A stretch of 35,117 nucleotides of DNA from UBA8110 sp964597275. Lineage in GTDB: Bacteria; SAR324; NAC60-12. The translations under genes were made by a program, and so were the position numbers. A model generated the notes under the pieces. It was not told where the DNA came from, did no database searches, and saw only the letters and a program-made list of their open reading frames with translations. This document shows, piece after piece, positions 23,001 to 31,025 of the stretch (position 1 is its first letter; each line of letters starts with the position of its first letter). The stretch is taken from positions 1 to 35,117 of the forward strand of contig CAZQXS010000027.1 in the NCBI GenBank assembly GCA_964597275.1, written 5' to 3'.

Positions 23001-24704
23001 ATGACGAATGCGGCACAAGCGATTGACCATCAGGTGATGTGGAATCGGCTGCTGGCGGTGGTCGAGGAACAGGGGCAGGTGCTGATCCGCACCGCCTTCA
23101 GCCCCATCGTCCGGGAATGCGGGGACATCTCGGCGGGGATTTTTGACATGGAGGGACGGATGCTGGCGCAGGCCGTCACCGGAACGCCCGGACACATCAA
23201 CACGATGGCCGAGGCGGTCAAGAGCCTGCTCGGCCTCTTTCCCATCGGGACCATGCAGCCCGGCGATGTCTATGTGACCAATGACCCGTGGCTGGCTTCC
23301 GGGCACCTCAACGACTTCCTGCTGCTGCAACCGGTGTTTCTGGAGGGCAAGGTGGTTGGACTGACTTCCTGCACCTCGCACCTAGTGGACTTGGGCGGGC
23401 AGGGCATGGGGCCGGAGGGGAGCGACATTTTTGACGAAGGGCTGCTGGTGCCGCCCTGCAAGCTGGTGGACCGGGGCGAGGTCAATCAACTGTTGCTCTC
23501 GCTGATCAAGGCCAATTCCCGCGAGCCGATTGCCAACGAGGGCGACCTCTACGCGCTGATTTCCTGTTGCGAGGTCGGAGCCGTTCGCTTGGCGGAAATG
23601 ATGCGCGAGTTCGGCATTTCGGACTTGGGACCACTGGCCAAGACGATCATCAAAACTTCCCAGAAAGGGGCCATCGCCGCCATTGCCGAAGTGCCCAACG
23701 GGGTTTACGAAAACGCGCTCACGATTGACGGCTACGAATTCGAGATCGAACTGAAGGCGCAGATGACGGTTTCGGACGAGGAAATCCTGTTGGATTTCTC
23801 CGGTTCCTCCGGATGCTCGAAGTACGGCATCAACGTCCCGTTGAACTACGCCACGGCGTATTCGGTGTTTGCGGTGCGCTGCCTAGTGGGGCCGGAGGTG
23901 CCGAACAACGCCGGATCGCTGGAGCCGTTCCGGGTGCTTGCCTCGGAGGGGTGCATCGTCAACGCCCAGCGCCCGGCTCCGGTGGCGATGCGCCACACCA
24001 TCGGACAGTTGATGCCGGATTTGGTGCTGGGCTGCCTGCATCAGGCGTTGCCAGAAAAAGTTCCTGCCGAGGGAGCCTCCTGCATGTACGATTTGCCGAT
24101 GCGCAACGTCCCGAATCTGGCTCCGGGTGCCACGCCGTTTGCGATTGAACTCGCACACAACGGCGGCACGGGAGCGCGTCCGATGAAGGACGGCCTTTCG
24201 GCCACCGCCTATCCGAGCGGGGTCTGGGGATCGCAGGTGGAGGTCACGGAAAACACCGTTCCCGTGCTGATCCGCCGCCGGGAATTGCGCCCGAATTCCG
24301 GTGGGGCCGGAAAGCACCGGGGGGGCTTGGGGCAGGTCATTGAGGTCGAGTCGGCGGAAGGCCAGCCCTTTTTGTTGTTTCTCTCACTGGAGCGCATCAA
24401 GCATCCCGCGCAGGGCCGGGACGGGGGTGATTCGGGAGCTGCCGGGCGGGTGGCCTTCCAGTCCGGGAAGACGCTGCCCGGCAAGGGCGAGGTGGAGATT
24501 CCGGGAAACGAGCGGCTGCGCTTTGAAACGCCGGGCGGTGGCGGGATGGGCGATCCGTTTGCCCGCGATCCGCTGCAGGTGGCCCTTGATGTCCGCCGGG
24601 GGCTGGTTTCGCCAGAAAACGCCCGCCGTCAGTACGGCGTGGCTGTGTCCGGCTCCGGGGTGGTTGATGCCGAGGCCACTTCCGTTTTGCGAGGATCGCG
24701 TTAG
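23001..24704 (+). CDS. hyuB: Hydantoinase/oxoprolinase subunit B (HyuB)
   Basis: The 567-residue product matches HyuB throughout: RTAFSPIVRECGDISAGIFD near the start, TGTPGHINTM, GDVYVTNDPWLASGHLNDF at about 88-106, TSHLVDLGG, and the C-terminal GGAGKHRGGLG and TPGGGGMGDP. It is the partner of HyuA in an ATP-dependent cyclic-amidase or carboxylase complex. HyuA and HyuB are usually close-packed; here 148 bp containing a family-1 palindrome separate them. The start ATG has a GAGAG ribosome-binding site. Substrate unknown. Confidence 0.92.
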   Translation: MTNAAQAIDHQVMWNRLLAVVEEQGQVLIRTAFSPIVRECGDISAGIFDMEGRMLAQAVTGTPGHINTMAEAVKSLLGLFPIGTMQPGDVYVTNDPWLASGHLNDFLLLQPVFLEGKVVGLTSCTSHLVDLGGQGMGPEGSDIFDEGLLVPPCKLVDRGEVNQLLLSLIKANSREPIANEGDLYALISCCEVGAVRLAEMMREFGISDLGPLAKTIIKTSQKGAIAAIAEVPNGVYENALTIDGYEFEIELKAQMTVSDEEILLDFSGSSGCSKYGINVPLNYATAYSVFAVRCLVGPEVPNNAGSLEPFRVLASEGCIVNAQRPAPVAMRHTIGQLMPDLVLGCLHQALPEKVPAEGASCMYDLPMRNVPNLAPGATPFAIELAHNGGTGARPMKDGLSATAYPSGVWGSQVEVTENTVPVLIRRRELRPNSGGAGKHRGGLGQVIEVESAEGQPFLLFLSLERIKHPAQGRDGGDSGAAGRVAFQSGKTLPGKGEVEIPGNERLRFETPGGGGMGDPFARDPLQVALDVRRGLVSPENARRQYGVAVSGSGVVDAEATSVLRGSR

Positions 24705-24718
24705 TACCCTTTTTCTCT

Positions 24719-24795
24719 CACCACAGAGGCCACGGAGAACACAGAGAAAGTAAAATAAAAACAATCCTCTGTGGTCTCTGTGATCTCGGTGGTTC
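24719..24795. repeat. Palindromic intergenic repeat, family 3 (CACAGAG type)
   Basis: The left arm 24719-24746 (CACCACAGAGGCCACGGAGA then ACACAGAG) and right arm 24766-24795 (CCTCTGTGGTCTCTGTGATC then TCGGTGGTTC) are imperfect inverted repeats around an A-rich spacer (AAAGTAAAATAAAAACAAT). Such CACAGAG-rich inverted repeats recur in many bacterial genomes, but only one copy is in this window. It separates hyuB from the HisC-like aminotransferase gene. Confidence 0.85.
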
Positions 24796-24831
24796 ATTAA
24801 AAAAGCGAATTTCTAAAGCGACTAAAAATCC

Positions 24832-25929
24832 ATGCTGAAGCCTCGCAAACACTTGCTGGAGTTGGTGCCCTACCAAATGGCCGATCTCTCCGGGCCTCCG
24901 GGGAAGGAACTGATCCAGCTCGCCCAGAACGAATCCGCCGTGCCGCCCAGCCTGGCGGCGTTGGAAGCCTACCGCGAGGCAAGTCGGGAAATCCGGCTGT
25001 ATCCGGAGTCCGATCTTCCAAAGCTGCACAAGGCGCTTGCCGAGGTTCACGGATTGAATTCGGAGCAGATCCATTGTGGCAGTGGCTCGATGGAACTGAT
25101 TTCGCTACTGACCCGCATCTACCTTGGGCCGGGCGACAGTGCTGTCACCAGCGAGTACAGCTACCTGTTTTTCCGCACCTGCTCCCACATTGCCGAAGCC
25201 TCGGTGCGGCTGGCTCCAGAGGCGGACCTGACAGTGGACGTGGATGCCCTGCTCAAGGCAGTGCGGGACGACACGCGCATCGTCTTCGTTGTCAATCCGG
25301 GCAACCCGACCGGGAGCCTGATTCCCAAAACCGAACTGGTGCGCCTGCGTGACGCACTGCCCGACGACGTGCTGTTGATTGTGGATGAGGCTTACTCGGA
25401 ATTTGTGGCTGAAGCCGAATACGCGCCTGTGTTCGACTTGGTGGAGCGCGGCAATGTCGCAGTCCTGCGCACTTTCTCGAAAATCTACGGCTTGGCGGGG
25501 CAGCGCATCGCGTGGGGCTACTTTCCTCCGGAGGTGGTGGATTTGCTTCAGCGGATTCAGATTCCGGGCAACATTCCGGGCAGTGCGCTGGCCATGGCAC
25601 TGGCGGCGTTGCGCGATCAGGCTTACGTCCAAGAAATGCGGACTTGGACGGCCAAGCTGCGCGACGGGTTTTCGGTGGCGTTGCGGGAACTAGGCTTGGA
25701 TGCCTGTCCGAGCCACACGAATTTCGTCCTCGTGCGCTTTGCCGATGTCGCGGAAGCGGAAAGTGCCCGGAACGCGCTGTATCAGGAAGGCATCGTGGTG
25801 CGCACGATGGGCGGCTACGGACTCCCGCACTGTCTGCGCATCTCCTTGGGAACCGAGCCGCAGATGGAGTTTGTGACGGAAACCCTGAAACGTTGGGTGG
25901 AGCAAACCCGCAAACAGGAGGAACGATGA
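24832..25929 (+). CDS. Class I/II aminotransferase, HisC-like
   Basis: This 365-residue cytosolic PLP enzyme has NPGNPTG at 155-161, DEAY at 185-188 and the Schiff-base Lys217 in TFSKIYGLAGQRIAWG, with Arg225 for the phosphate of the cofactor. Overall form (LAQNES near 30-35, GSGSMELI at 83-90) is that of histidinol-phosphate aminotransferase-like proteins. Isolated hisC-like genes outside his operons often serve other amino donors, so histidine synthesis should not be assumed. Its stop overlaps the racemase-like gene by 4 nt (ATGA), so the two products probably act in sequence. Substrate unknown. Confidence 0.88.
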   Translation: MLKPRKHLLELVPYQMADLSGPPGKELIQLAQNESAVPPSLAALEAYREASREIRLYPESDLPKLHKALAEVHGLNSEQIHCGSGSMELISLLTRIYLGPGDSAVTSEYSYLFFRTCSHIAEASVRLAPEADLTVDVDALLKAVRDDTRIVFVVNPGNPTGSLIPKTELVRLRDALPDDVLLIVDEAYSEFVAEAEYAPVFDLVERGNVAVLRTFSKIYGLAGQRIAWGYFPPEVVDLLQRIQIPGNIPGSALAMALAALRDQAYVQEMRTWTAKLRDGFSVALRELGLDACPSHTNFVLVRFADVAEAESARNALYQEGIVVRTMGGYGLPHCLRISLGTEPQMEFVTETLKRWVEQTRKQEER

Positions 25930-26696
25930 CGATTCGCATTCCAGACAACGGCTCACGGGGACGCGCCCGGATCGGCTTGGTGGTTCCGGTCTCCAACACC
26001 AATTTCGAGTCCGACCTGATCCTGCTGCGCCCGCAGGGGGTTTCACTGCATGTGACGCGGGCGGGCGGTTACGATCTGGACGAAGTGCCGGATTTGGAGC
26101 AGATGCGGAGGTTCGCCCTAGCCTCACTGGAGGAGGTGATTTCCGCCCTGAGCGCGGCGCGTCCAGACGTGATCCTCTACGGCTGCACCTCGGCGACCTT
26201 GGCTCACGGGCCGGAGTTCGACAGCGAATTTGCGGAGCGCATCACGGCAATGTCCGGAGTGCCTGCCGTGACCGCTGCCGGGGCGTTGGTCGAGGCATTG
26301 GCGGCCTTGCAGGTGCGGCGCATCGCCTTCAGTTCACCCTACGTCGAGCAGCTCAATCGAGAGGCCATCGCCTTTCTGGAGCAGTGCGGGATTCAGACGG
26401 TTTCCAGCGCCTATGTCGGGAGCAACCTCGGCAACTACGGTCAGGGGGAACTGACCCCGGAAGAGGTCTATGAGCTTGGATGCCGGGCGGACCACCCGGA
26501 GGCTGAGGCGATTGTGCTGTCCTGCACCGACATGCGGGCGGTCGAGGTCGTCGAGGTGCTGGAGCGCGATCTGAGCAAGCCCGTGGTCACGAGCAATCAG
26601 GCACTGCTGTTCTCGGCGGTGCGGCGGCTTTCCCTGCCTCCGGAAACGGTGGTGCGCTGCGGGCGATTGTTTGATCGAGGAGTGGGTTCATCGTGA
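25926..26696 (+). CDS. Asp/Glu racemase superfamily protein, maleate isomerase / EutA / arylmalonate decarboxylase-like
   Basis: The 256-residue protein has the two-cysteine active site of this superfamily: YGCTSATLAHG (Cys87) and LSCTDMRAVE (Cys200), with PVSNTNFE at 21-28 positioning the substrate carboxylates. Motifs are closer to maleate cis-trans isomerase and the ectoine-utilisation protein EutA than to hydantoin racemase. The ATG at 25926 lies in a 4-nt overlap with the aminotransferase stop; longer open frame upstream is a shadow. Placement next to hydantoinase genes makes a racemase role possible, whereas the motif wording favours isomerisation or decarboxylation of a dicarboxylate. 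I cannot choose between them by eye. Confidence 0.83.
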   Translation: MTIRIPDNGSRGRARIGLVVPVSNTNFESDLILLRPQGVSLHVTRAGGYDLDEVPDLEQMRRFALASLEEVISALSAARPDVILYGCTSATLAHGPEFDSEFAERITAMSGVPAVTAAGALVEALAALQVRRIAFSSPYVEQLNREAIAFLEQCGIQTVSSAYVGSNLGNYGQGELTPEEVYELGCRADHPEAEAIVLSCTDMRAVEVVEVLERDLSKPVVTSNQALLFSAVRRLSLPPETVVRCGRLFDRGVGSS

Positions 26697-26717
26697 CTGA
26701 TGGGCTTCGCTTCTGTT

Positions 26718-26813
26718 GTCATTCCCGCGCAGGCGGGAATCCAGCCACACGGCCGATTGCTCTGGATTCCTTCGCAGGAGTCCCGCTCGTCCGCTACGCT
26801 CTGCTCGGAATGA
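26718..26813. repeat. Palindromic intergenic repeat, family 2 copy B (dRS3-like)
   Basis: The left arm 26718-26744 is identical to the one at 9844-9870 (GTCATTCCCGCGCAGGCGGG then AATCCAG). The right arm 26762-26813 (CTGGATTCC ... CTCGGAATGAC) closes a larger inverted repeat whose interior has diverged from copy A. It lies in the 186-bp gap between the racemase-like gene and the third dimethylglycine dehydrogenase-family gene. Confidence 0.88.
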
Positions 26814-26882
26814 CACGGGAGGTCATCATTTACAACAAGACCACCACCCATAAATGAAAAACACACCCATCCACGGGAATCC

Positions 26883-29300
26883 ATGAAAATCCACTACTGC
26901 GCCGTGGTGATCGGCGGAGGGATCGGCGGGTGCAGCACCCTCTACCATCTCGCCCTGATGGGCTGGAGCGACGTGGTGCTGCTGGAACGCGATGACCTGA
27001 CCTCCGGGACGACTTGGCATTCGGCGGCGCAGGTCACGCAGTTCGGCACCGTCCAGACGATGGTGGGGCTGAAGCGCTACAGCACGGAGCTTTACTCGCG
27101 GCTCAACGATGACCCGGACTTTCCGATGGGCTACCACAAAAACGATGGTGGCATCCGCCTCGCCCACACTCAGGACCACCTCGACGGCTATCACCACTTC
27201 GTCGGCATGGCCAAGGGCATGGGCGTGGACTTCGAGGTGCTGACTCCCAGTGAGATGGCCAAGCTCCATCCGCTGCTGAACGTGGACGGCCTCGTCGGGG
27301 GTCTGTGGGATCCAGTGGATGGGGACATTGATCCGAACAACCTCACGCGAGGGCTGGCCCACGCCGCCAAGAAGCTCGGCGCGGAGGTGCGCACGTCCAC
27401 CCCCGTGACGGGCCTGACGCAGAAGCCGAATCACGAATGGATCGTGGAAACGCCTTCCGGGAACATCGAATGCGAGATCGTGGTCAACGCCACGGGCTAC
27501 CGCGTCAACGAGGTGGGGCGGATGTTGGGCGTGGTGCATCCGGTGATTTCGATGGAGCATCAGTACATGATCACCGAGAGCATTCCGGGCATTGCCGAGT
27601 TTCACAAGCGAGTGCCGCTGCTGCGCGATCCGGGCGATGATTTTTACTGCCGTCAGGAACACACAGGGTTGCTGCTGGGGATTTACGAGCAGGACTGCCG
27701 CCCGTGGGGAATGCGGGGGATTCCGGAGGACTTCACCTCGCAGCTTTTGCCCAGCGACATGCCCCGGCTGGCGGACAATTTCGAGCGCGTGGTGCAGCGC
27801 ATGCCCGCCTTGGCGGAGGCTGGAATCGCCAGCATGGTCAACGGCCCCATCACCTATTCCGCCGACGGCCTGCCGCTGATCGGCAAGGTTCCCGGAGTCC
27901 GGAACGCCTACGCCTGCCTCGGCCTGCGGGCGGGCATCGGCGAGGGTGGCGGACTCGGCAAGATACTGGCCGAGATCATCATCTACGGCGAATCGGAGTG
28001 GGATAGCTGGGTGCTGGACCCCCGGCGCTTCGGAAGCCATGCAACCGAGGAATTCACCGCGCTCAAGGCCATCGAGGAGTACCAGCAGGAGTTCGTGTTC
28101 CACCTGCCCGGCGAGTTTCGGCCTGCCGGACATCCGGCGAAGACCACCCCGCTCTACGAGGTCTTCAAACAAAAAGGCGCGTACTTCGGCACCATCAACG
28201 GCTGGGAGCGCAGCCTCTACTTCAACGATCCCGCAAATCCGGTCGAGCATGTGCCGAGCTTCCGGCACTCCACCTTCTTCGCGCAGGTGGGGCGCGAGGT
28301 CCGGGGAGTCCGCGAACAGGCGGGCCTCACGGAAATCTCTGGGTTCACGCGCTTCGAGTTCTCCGGCTCCAAAGCCGCTGAGTTCTTGGACGGCTTGAGT
28401 GCCAGCCGACTGCCCAAGGTCGGACGCATCGGACTGGCCTATTTCTGTGCCGAGAACGGGCACGTCATGAGCGAGGCGACGATCACCCGGCTTGCGGAAG
28501 ACCGCTTCTGGTTGCTCAGTGCGGCGGCGGCGGAACGCTTCGATCAGGATTGGCTGACCCAGCATCTGCCGGAAGGCGGCGTGGAAATCCGCAACCTGAC
28601 TGGTAGCCACACCGCCCTGCACCTCGCCGGGCCGCGTTCCCGCGAGATTCTCGCCGAAACCACGCTCGCCCCGCTCGACAACGCCAGCTTCCCGTGGCTG
28701 AGTGCCCGGTGGGTCAGCATCGGCGTGGCGCAGGTGCTGGCGATGCGCGTGAGCTTCACCGGAGAGTTGGGCTGGGAACTGCACCTGCCTGTGGAATACT
28801 CCGCCTCCGTGTACGAACGCCTGCTCAAAGCCGGAGTCGAACACGGCCTGATCCACTTCGGCCTTTTCGCCACTGAGTCCATGCGCATGGAAAAGGGCTA
28901 CCGCGCCTGGAAGTCCGACCTCTCCAGCGAGTACACCCCGCTGGAATCCGGGCTGGAGCGTTTCGTGGATTTCGAGAAGGGCGATTTTCTTGGACGCGAT
29001 GCCCTGCTCGCCCAAAAAGCAGCAGGACTCCGAAAGCGCTTTGTGGCGATGGTCGTGGAGAACGAAGTCGCCAGCGCCCATGCAGGGGATCCGATCTATG
29101 CTGGAAGCGAGTTGGTCGGCGTGGTCACGTCCGGGGAGTACGGCCACACGATTGGCAAGAATCTGGCGCTGGGCTTTGTGGATGGCAAATACGCGGCTCC
29201 GGAAACACGACTGGAGGTTTCCGTCATTGGCACGCGCTCCCCCGCAGTGGTGGTTCCCGAACCGATTTTCGACCCCACACACGAACGGGCGAGAAGCTGA
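26883..29300 (+). CDS. Dimethylglycine dehydrogenase-family flavoprotein with GcvT-like C-terminal domain (copy C, divergent)
   Basis: The third paralogue has 805 residues: FAD motif GGGIGG at 11-16, covalent-flavin His46 in GTTWHSAAQ (WHAAG in copies A and B), MVNGPITYSADGLPLIG at about 318-334, and GcvT-like domains at the C-terminus with FTGELGWELHLPVE and MRMEKGYRAWKSDLS. The conserved Asp at the opening of the GcvT-like domain (DLSPF in the other two) is Glu484 here (TEISGF). This may alter folate binding, or may simply mark a different subgroup. It lies upstream of the second MttB-like gene, mirroring the pairing on the other arm, but is separated from it by 165 bp with a repeat. Substrate unknown. 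Confidence 0.87.
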   Translation: MKIHYCAVVIGGGIGGCSTLYHLALMGWSDVVLLERDDLTSGTTWHSAAQVTQFGTVQTMVGLKRYSTELYSRLNDDPDFPMGYHKNDGGIRLAHTQDHLDGYHHFVGMAKGMGVDFEVLTPSEMAKLHPLLNVDGLVGGLWDPVDGDIDPNNLTRGLAHAAKKLGAEVRTSTPVTGLTQKPNHEWIVETPSGNIECEIVVNATGYRVNEVGRMLGVVHPVISMEHQYMITESIPGIAEFHKRVPLLRDPGDDFYCRQEHTGLLLGIYEQDCRPWGMRGIPEDFTSQLLPSDMPRLADNFERVVQRMPALAEAGIASMVNGPITYSADGLPLIGKVPGVRNAYACLGLRAGIGEGGGLGKILAEIIIYGESEWDSWVLDPRRFGSHATEEFTALKAIEEYQQEFVFHLPGEFRPAGHPAKTTPLYEVFKQKGAYFGTINGWERSLYFNDPANPVEHVPSFRHSTFFAQVGREVRGVREQAGLTEISGFTRFEFSGSKAAEFLDGLSASRLPKVGRIGLAYFCAENGHVMSEATITRLAEDRFWLLSAAAAERFDQDWLTQHLPEGGVEIRNLTGSHTALHLAGPRSREILAETTLAPLDNASFPWLSARWVSIGVAQVLAMRVSFTGELGWELHLPVEYSASVYERLLKAGVEHGLIHFGLFATESMRMEKGYRAWKSDLSSEYTPLESGLERFVDFEKGDFLGRDALLAQKAAGLRKRFVAMVVENEVASAHAGDPIYAGSELVGVVTSGEYGHTIGKNLALGFVDGKYAAPETRLEVSVIGTRSPAVVVPEPIFDPTHERARS

Positions 29301-29349
29301 AGACGAGGTGGAGAGTGGAGATGCTGGAATTAAAAATCTGCGGACTTTT

Positions 29350-29438
29350 CGTTCGTCCTGAGTTTGTCGAAGGGCGAACCCCGTCATGCTTCGACTGGGT
29401 TCCTCCTGAGCTTGTCGAAGGACTCAGCACGAACGGGG
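29350..29438. repeat. Palindromic intergenic repeat, family 1 copy C (compound)
   Basis: The outer arms CGTTCGTCCTGAG (29350-29362) and CTCAGCACGAACG (29423-29435) are inverted complements at 12 of 13 positions. Between them are two more pieces of the family (GTCATGCTTCGA and CTCCTGAGCTTGTCGAAGGA), so the element looks like a rearranged or doubled unit. It precedes the second MttB-like gene; the open frame that runs through it is not treated as coding. Confidence 0.88.
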
Positions 29439-29465
29439 AACAGCACAACGCACAGGATTATCACA

Positions 29466-31025
29466 GTGGCAGAAGCTAATCGTCGAGCCGGAGGCCGGGC
29501 GGCGCGTCGGGCGCAACGGGCTTCCTCGGAAGCTCAGGTCAACCCCGCGCCTCCGGGGCAGGTTGGGGGTGCCTACCAACCGCTGAGTCCGGCGGAACTC
29601 CAGCAAATCTACCAGACCGCCCTGCGGATTCTGGAGGAAATCGGCATGGGCGAGGTTCCCGGAGCCTTTCAGGAGCAGGCGCTCGCGGAGGGGGCGTTTC
29701 TCAACGAGTTGGGACGGCTTGCGTTTCCGGCCTCGCTGGTGGAGGACGTGATTGACGGCGCGGTCAAGTCCTTTGTCCTGCACGGGCGGGTTCCGGAGCA
29801 CGATCTGGAAATTGGCAGGGAGCGCGTATTCTTCGGCACCGGAGGGGCGGCGGTGCAGACCTTGGACCTGAAAACCCACACCTATCGCCCCTCCACGTTG
29901 CAAGATCTCTACGATTTCACGCGGCTGGTGGACACACTGAAGAACGTCAGTTGGTTCACGCGCTGCTGCGTGGCCACGGACGTGCCGGACATTTTCGATT
30001 TGGACGTGAACACGGTCTATGCCCTGCTCGCGGGCACCACCAAGCCCGTGGGCACCAGCATTTCGCTGGGGGCGCATGTGGACCCGATTGTGGATTTGTT
30101 CGATCTCGCGCTCGGTGGCGAGGGGCGCTTCCGGGAGCGTCCCTTCTGCAAGGTGCACATCAGCCCGGTGATCTCGCCGTTGCGCTACGGCGAGGATGCG
30201 GTGGAGGTGACGCAGGCGTGCATCCGTCGGGGAGTGCCGATCAATGCGATCATCGCGGCGCAGTCCGGGGCCACCGCCCCGGCGACGCTGGCGGGGATGC
30301 TGGCGCAGACGACTGCTGAAACGCTGGCGGCGCTGTTGCTCGTCAACCTGTTTGAGCCCGGACACCCGATGATCTTCTCCAATTGGCCGTTCGTGATTGA
30401 CCTGCGCACTGGTTCCTTCAGCGGCGGGGGCGGCGAGATTTCGGTGATGAATGCGGCCTCTGCCCAGATCGGCAACTGGCTCGGACTGCCCACCGGCGTG
30501 GCCTGCTCCATGTCCGATGCCAAGGCCGTGGACGCGCAGATGGGCGCGGAGAAGGGCTTTTCCGCCCTCGCTACCGGACTGGCCGGAGCGAACATGATCT
30601 ACGAATCGTCTGGAATGATGGCCAGCCTGCTGGGTGCCTCTTTCGAGGCGTTTGTGGTGGACGACGAAATGCTGAGTCACGTCTATCGGGCCATCCGGGG
30701 CGTGGAGGTCACGGAGGAAACGCTGGGGTTCGAGGCCATCCGAGAGGCGGTCACGGGTGAAGGGCACTTCCTTGGCGGGGCGCACACGATGGCCTCGATG
30801 CAGCGCGACTACTTCTATCCCGCCCTCGCCGACCGCGACGAACCCCGCACTTGGGCCGAGAAAGGCGCTCCGGACATCCGGGAGAAGGCGCGGGAGCAGG
30901 CCCGCACGACCCTCGCCTCGCACTACCCGGACTACCTCTCCGTCACTGCCGACCGCCAAATCCGTGACCGCTTCAACATCCTCCTGCCCCCGGAAGCCCT
31001 GCGACTCGTAGCAAGCCCATGCTGA
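29466..31025 (+). CDS. MttB-family corrinoid-dependent methyltransferase, non-pyrrolysine, copy 2
   Basis: This 519-residue protein is a second member of the trimethylamine methyltransferase family, clearly diverged from copy 1. It has the basic N-terminus typical of aerobic-proteobacterial members (RRAGGRAARRAQR), FFGTGGAAVQTLDLKTHTYR with STLQDLYDFTRLVDT, a barrel strand IIAAQSGATAPATLAGML, and GEGHFLGGAHTMASMQRDYF near the end. There is no in-frame TAG. The GTG at 29466 with AGGA 8 nt upstream is chosen; the open frame continues upstream only through the family-1 repeat. The stop overlaps the MmgE/PrpD start by 7 nt. Corrinoid partner and activase are not in the window. Substrate is likely a different quaternary amine from copy 1, given the divergence (inference). 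Confidence 0.87.
   Translation: MAEANRRAGGRAARRAQRASSEAQVNPAPPGQVGGAYQPLSPAELQQIYQTALRILEEIGMGEVPGAFQEQALAEGAFLNELGRLAFPASLVEDVIDGAVKSFVLHGRVPEHDLEIGRERVFFGTGGAAVQTLDLKTHTYRPSTLQDLYDFTRLVDTLKNVSWFTRCCVATDVPDIFDLDVNTVYALLAGTTKPVGTSISLGAHVDPIVDLFDLALGGEGRFRERPFCKVHISPVISPLRYGEDAVEVTQACIRRGVPINAIIAAQSGATAPATLAGMLAQTTAETLAALLLVNLFEPGHPMIFSNWPFVIDLRTGSFSGGGGEISVMNAASAQIGNWLGLPTGVACSMSDAKAVDAQMGAEKGFSALATGLAGANMIYESSGMMASLLGASFEAFVVDDEMLSHVYRAIRGVEVTEETLGFEAIREAVTGEGHFLGGAHTMASMQRDYFYPALADRDEPRTWAEKGAPDIREKAREQARTTLASHYPDYLSVTADRQIRDRFNILLPPEALRLVASPC

Noticed and set aside
26826..29387. Very long minus-strand open frame opposite the dehydrogenase copy C gene
   Set aside because: Longer than the real gene, but its translation is shadow-like, while the plus strand carries FAD and GcvT-like motifs throughout.
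29364..29465. Upstream extension of MttB copy 2
   Set aside because: This stretch is the family-1 palindromic repeat. The GTG at 29466 has a good ribosome-binding site and starts the family's basic N-terminus.
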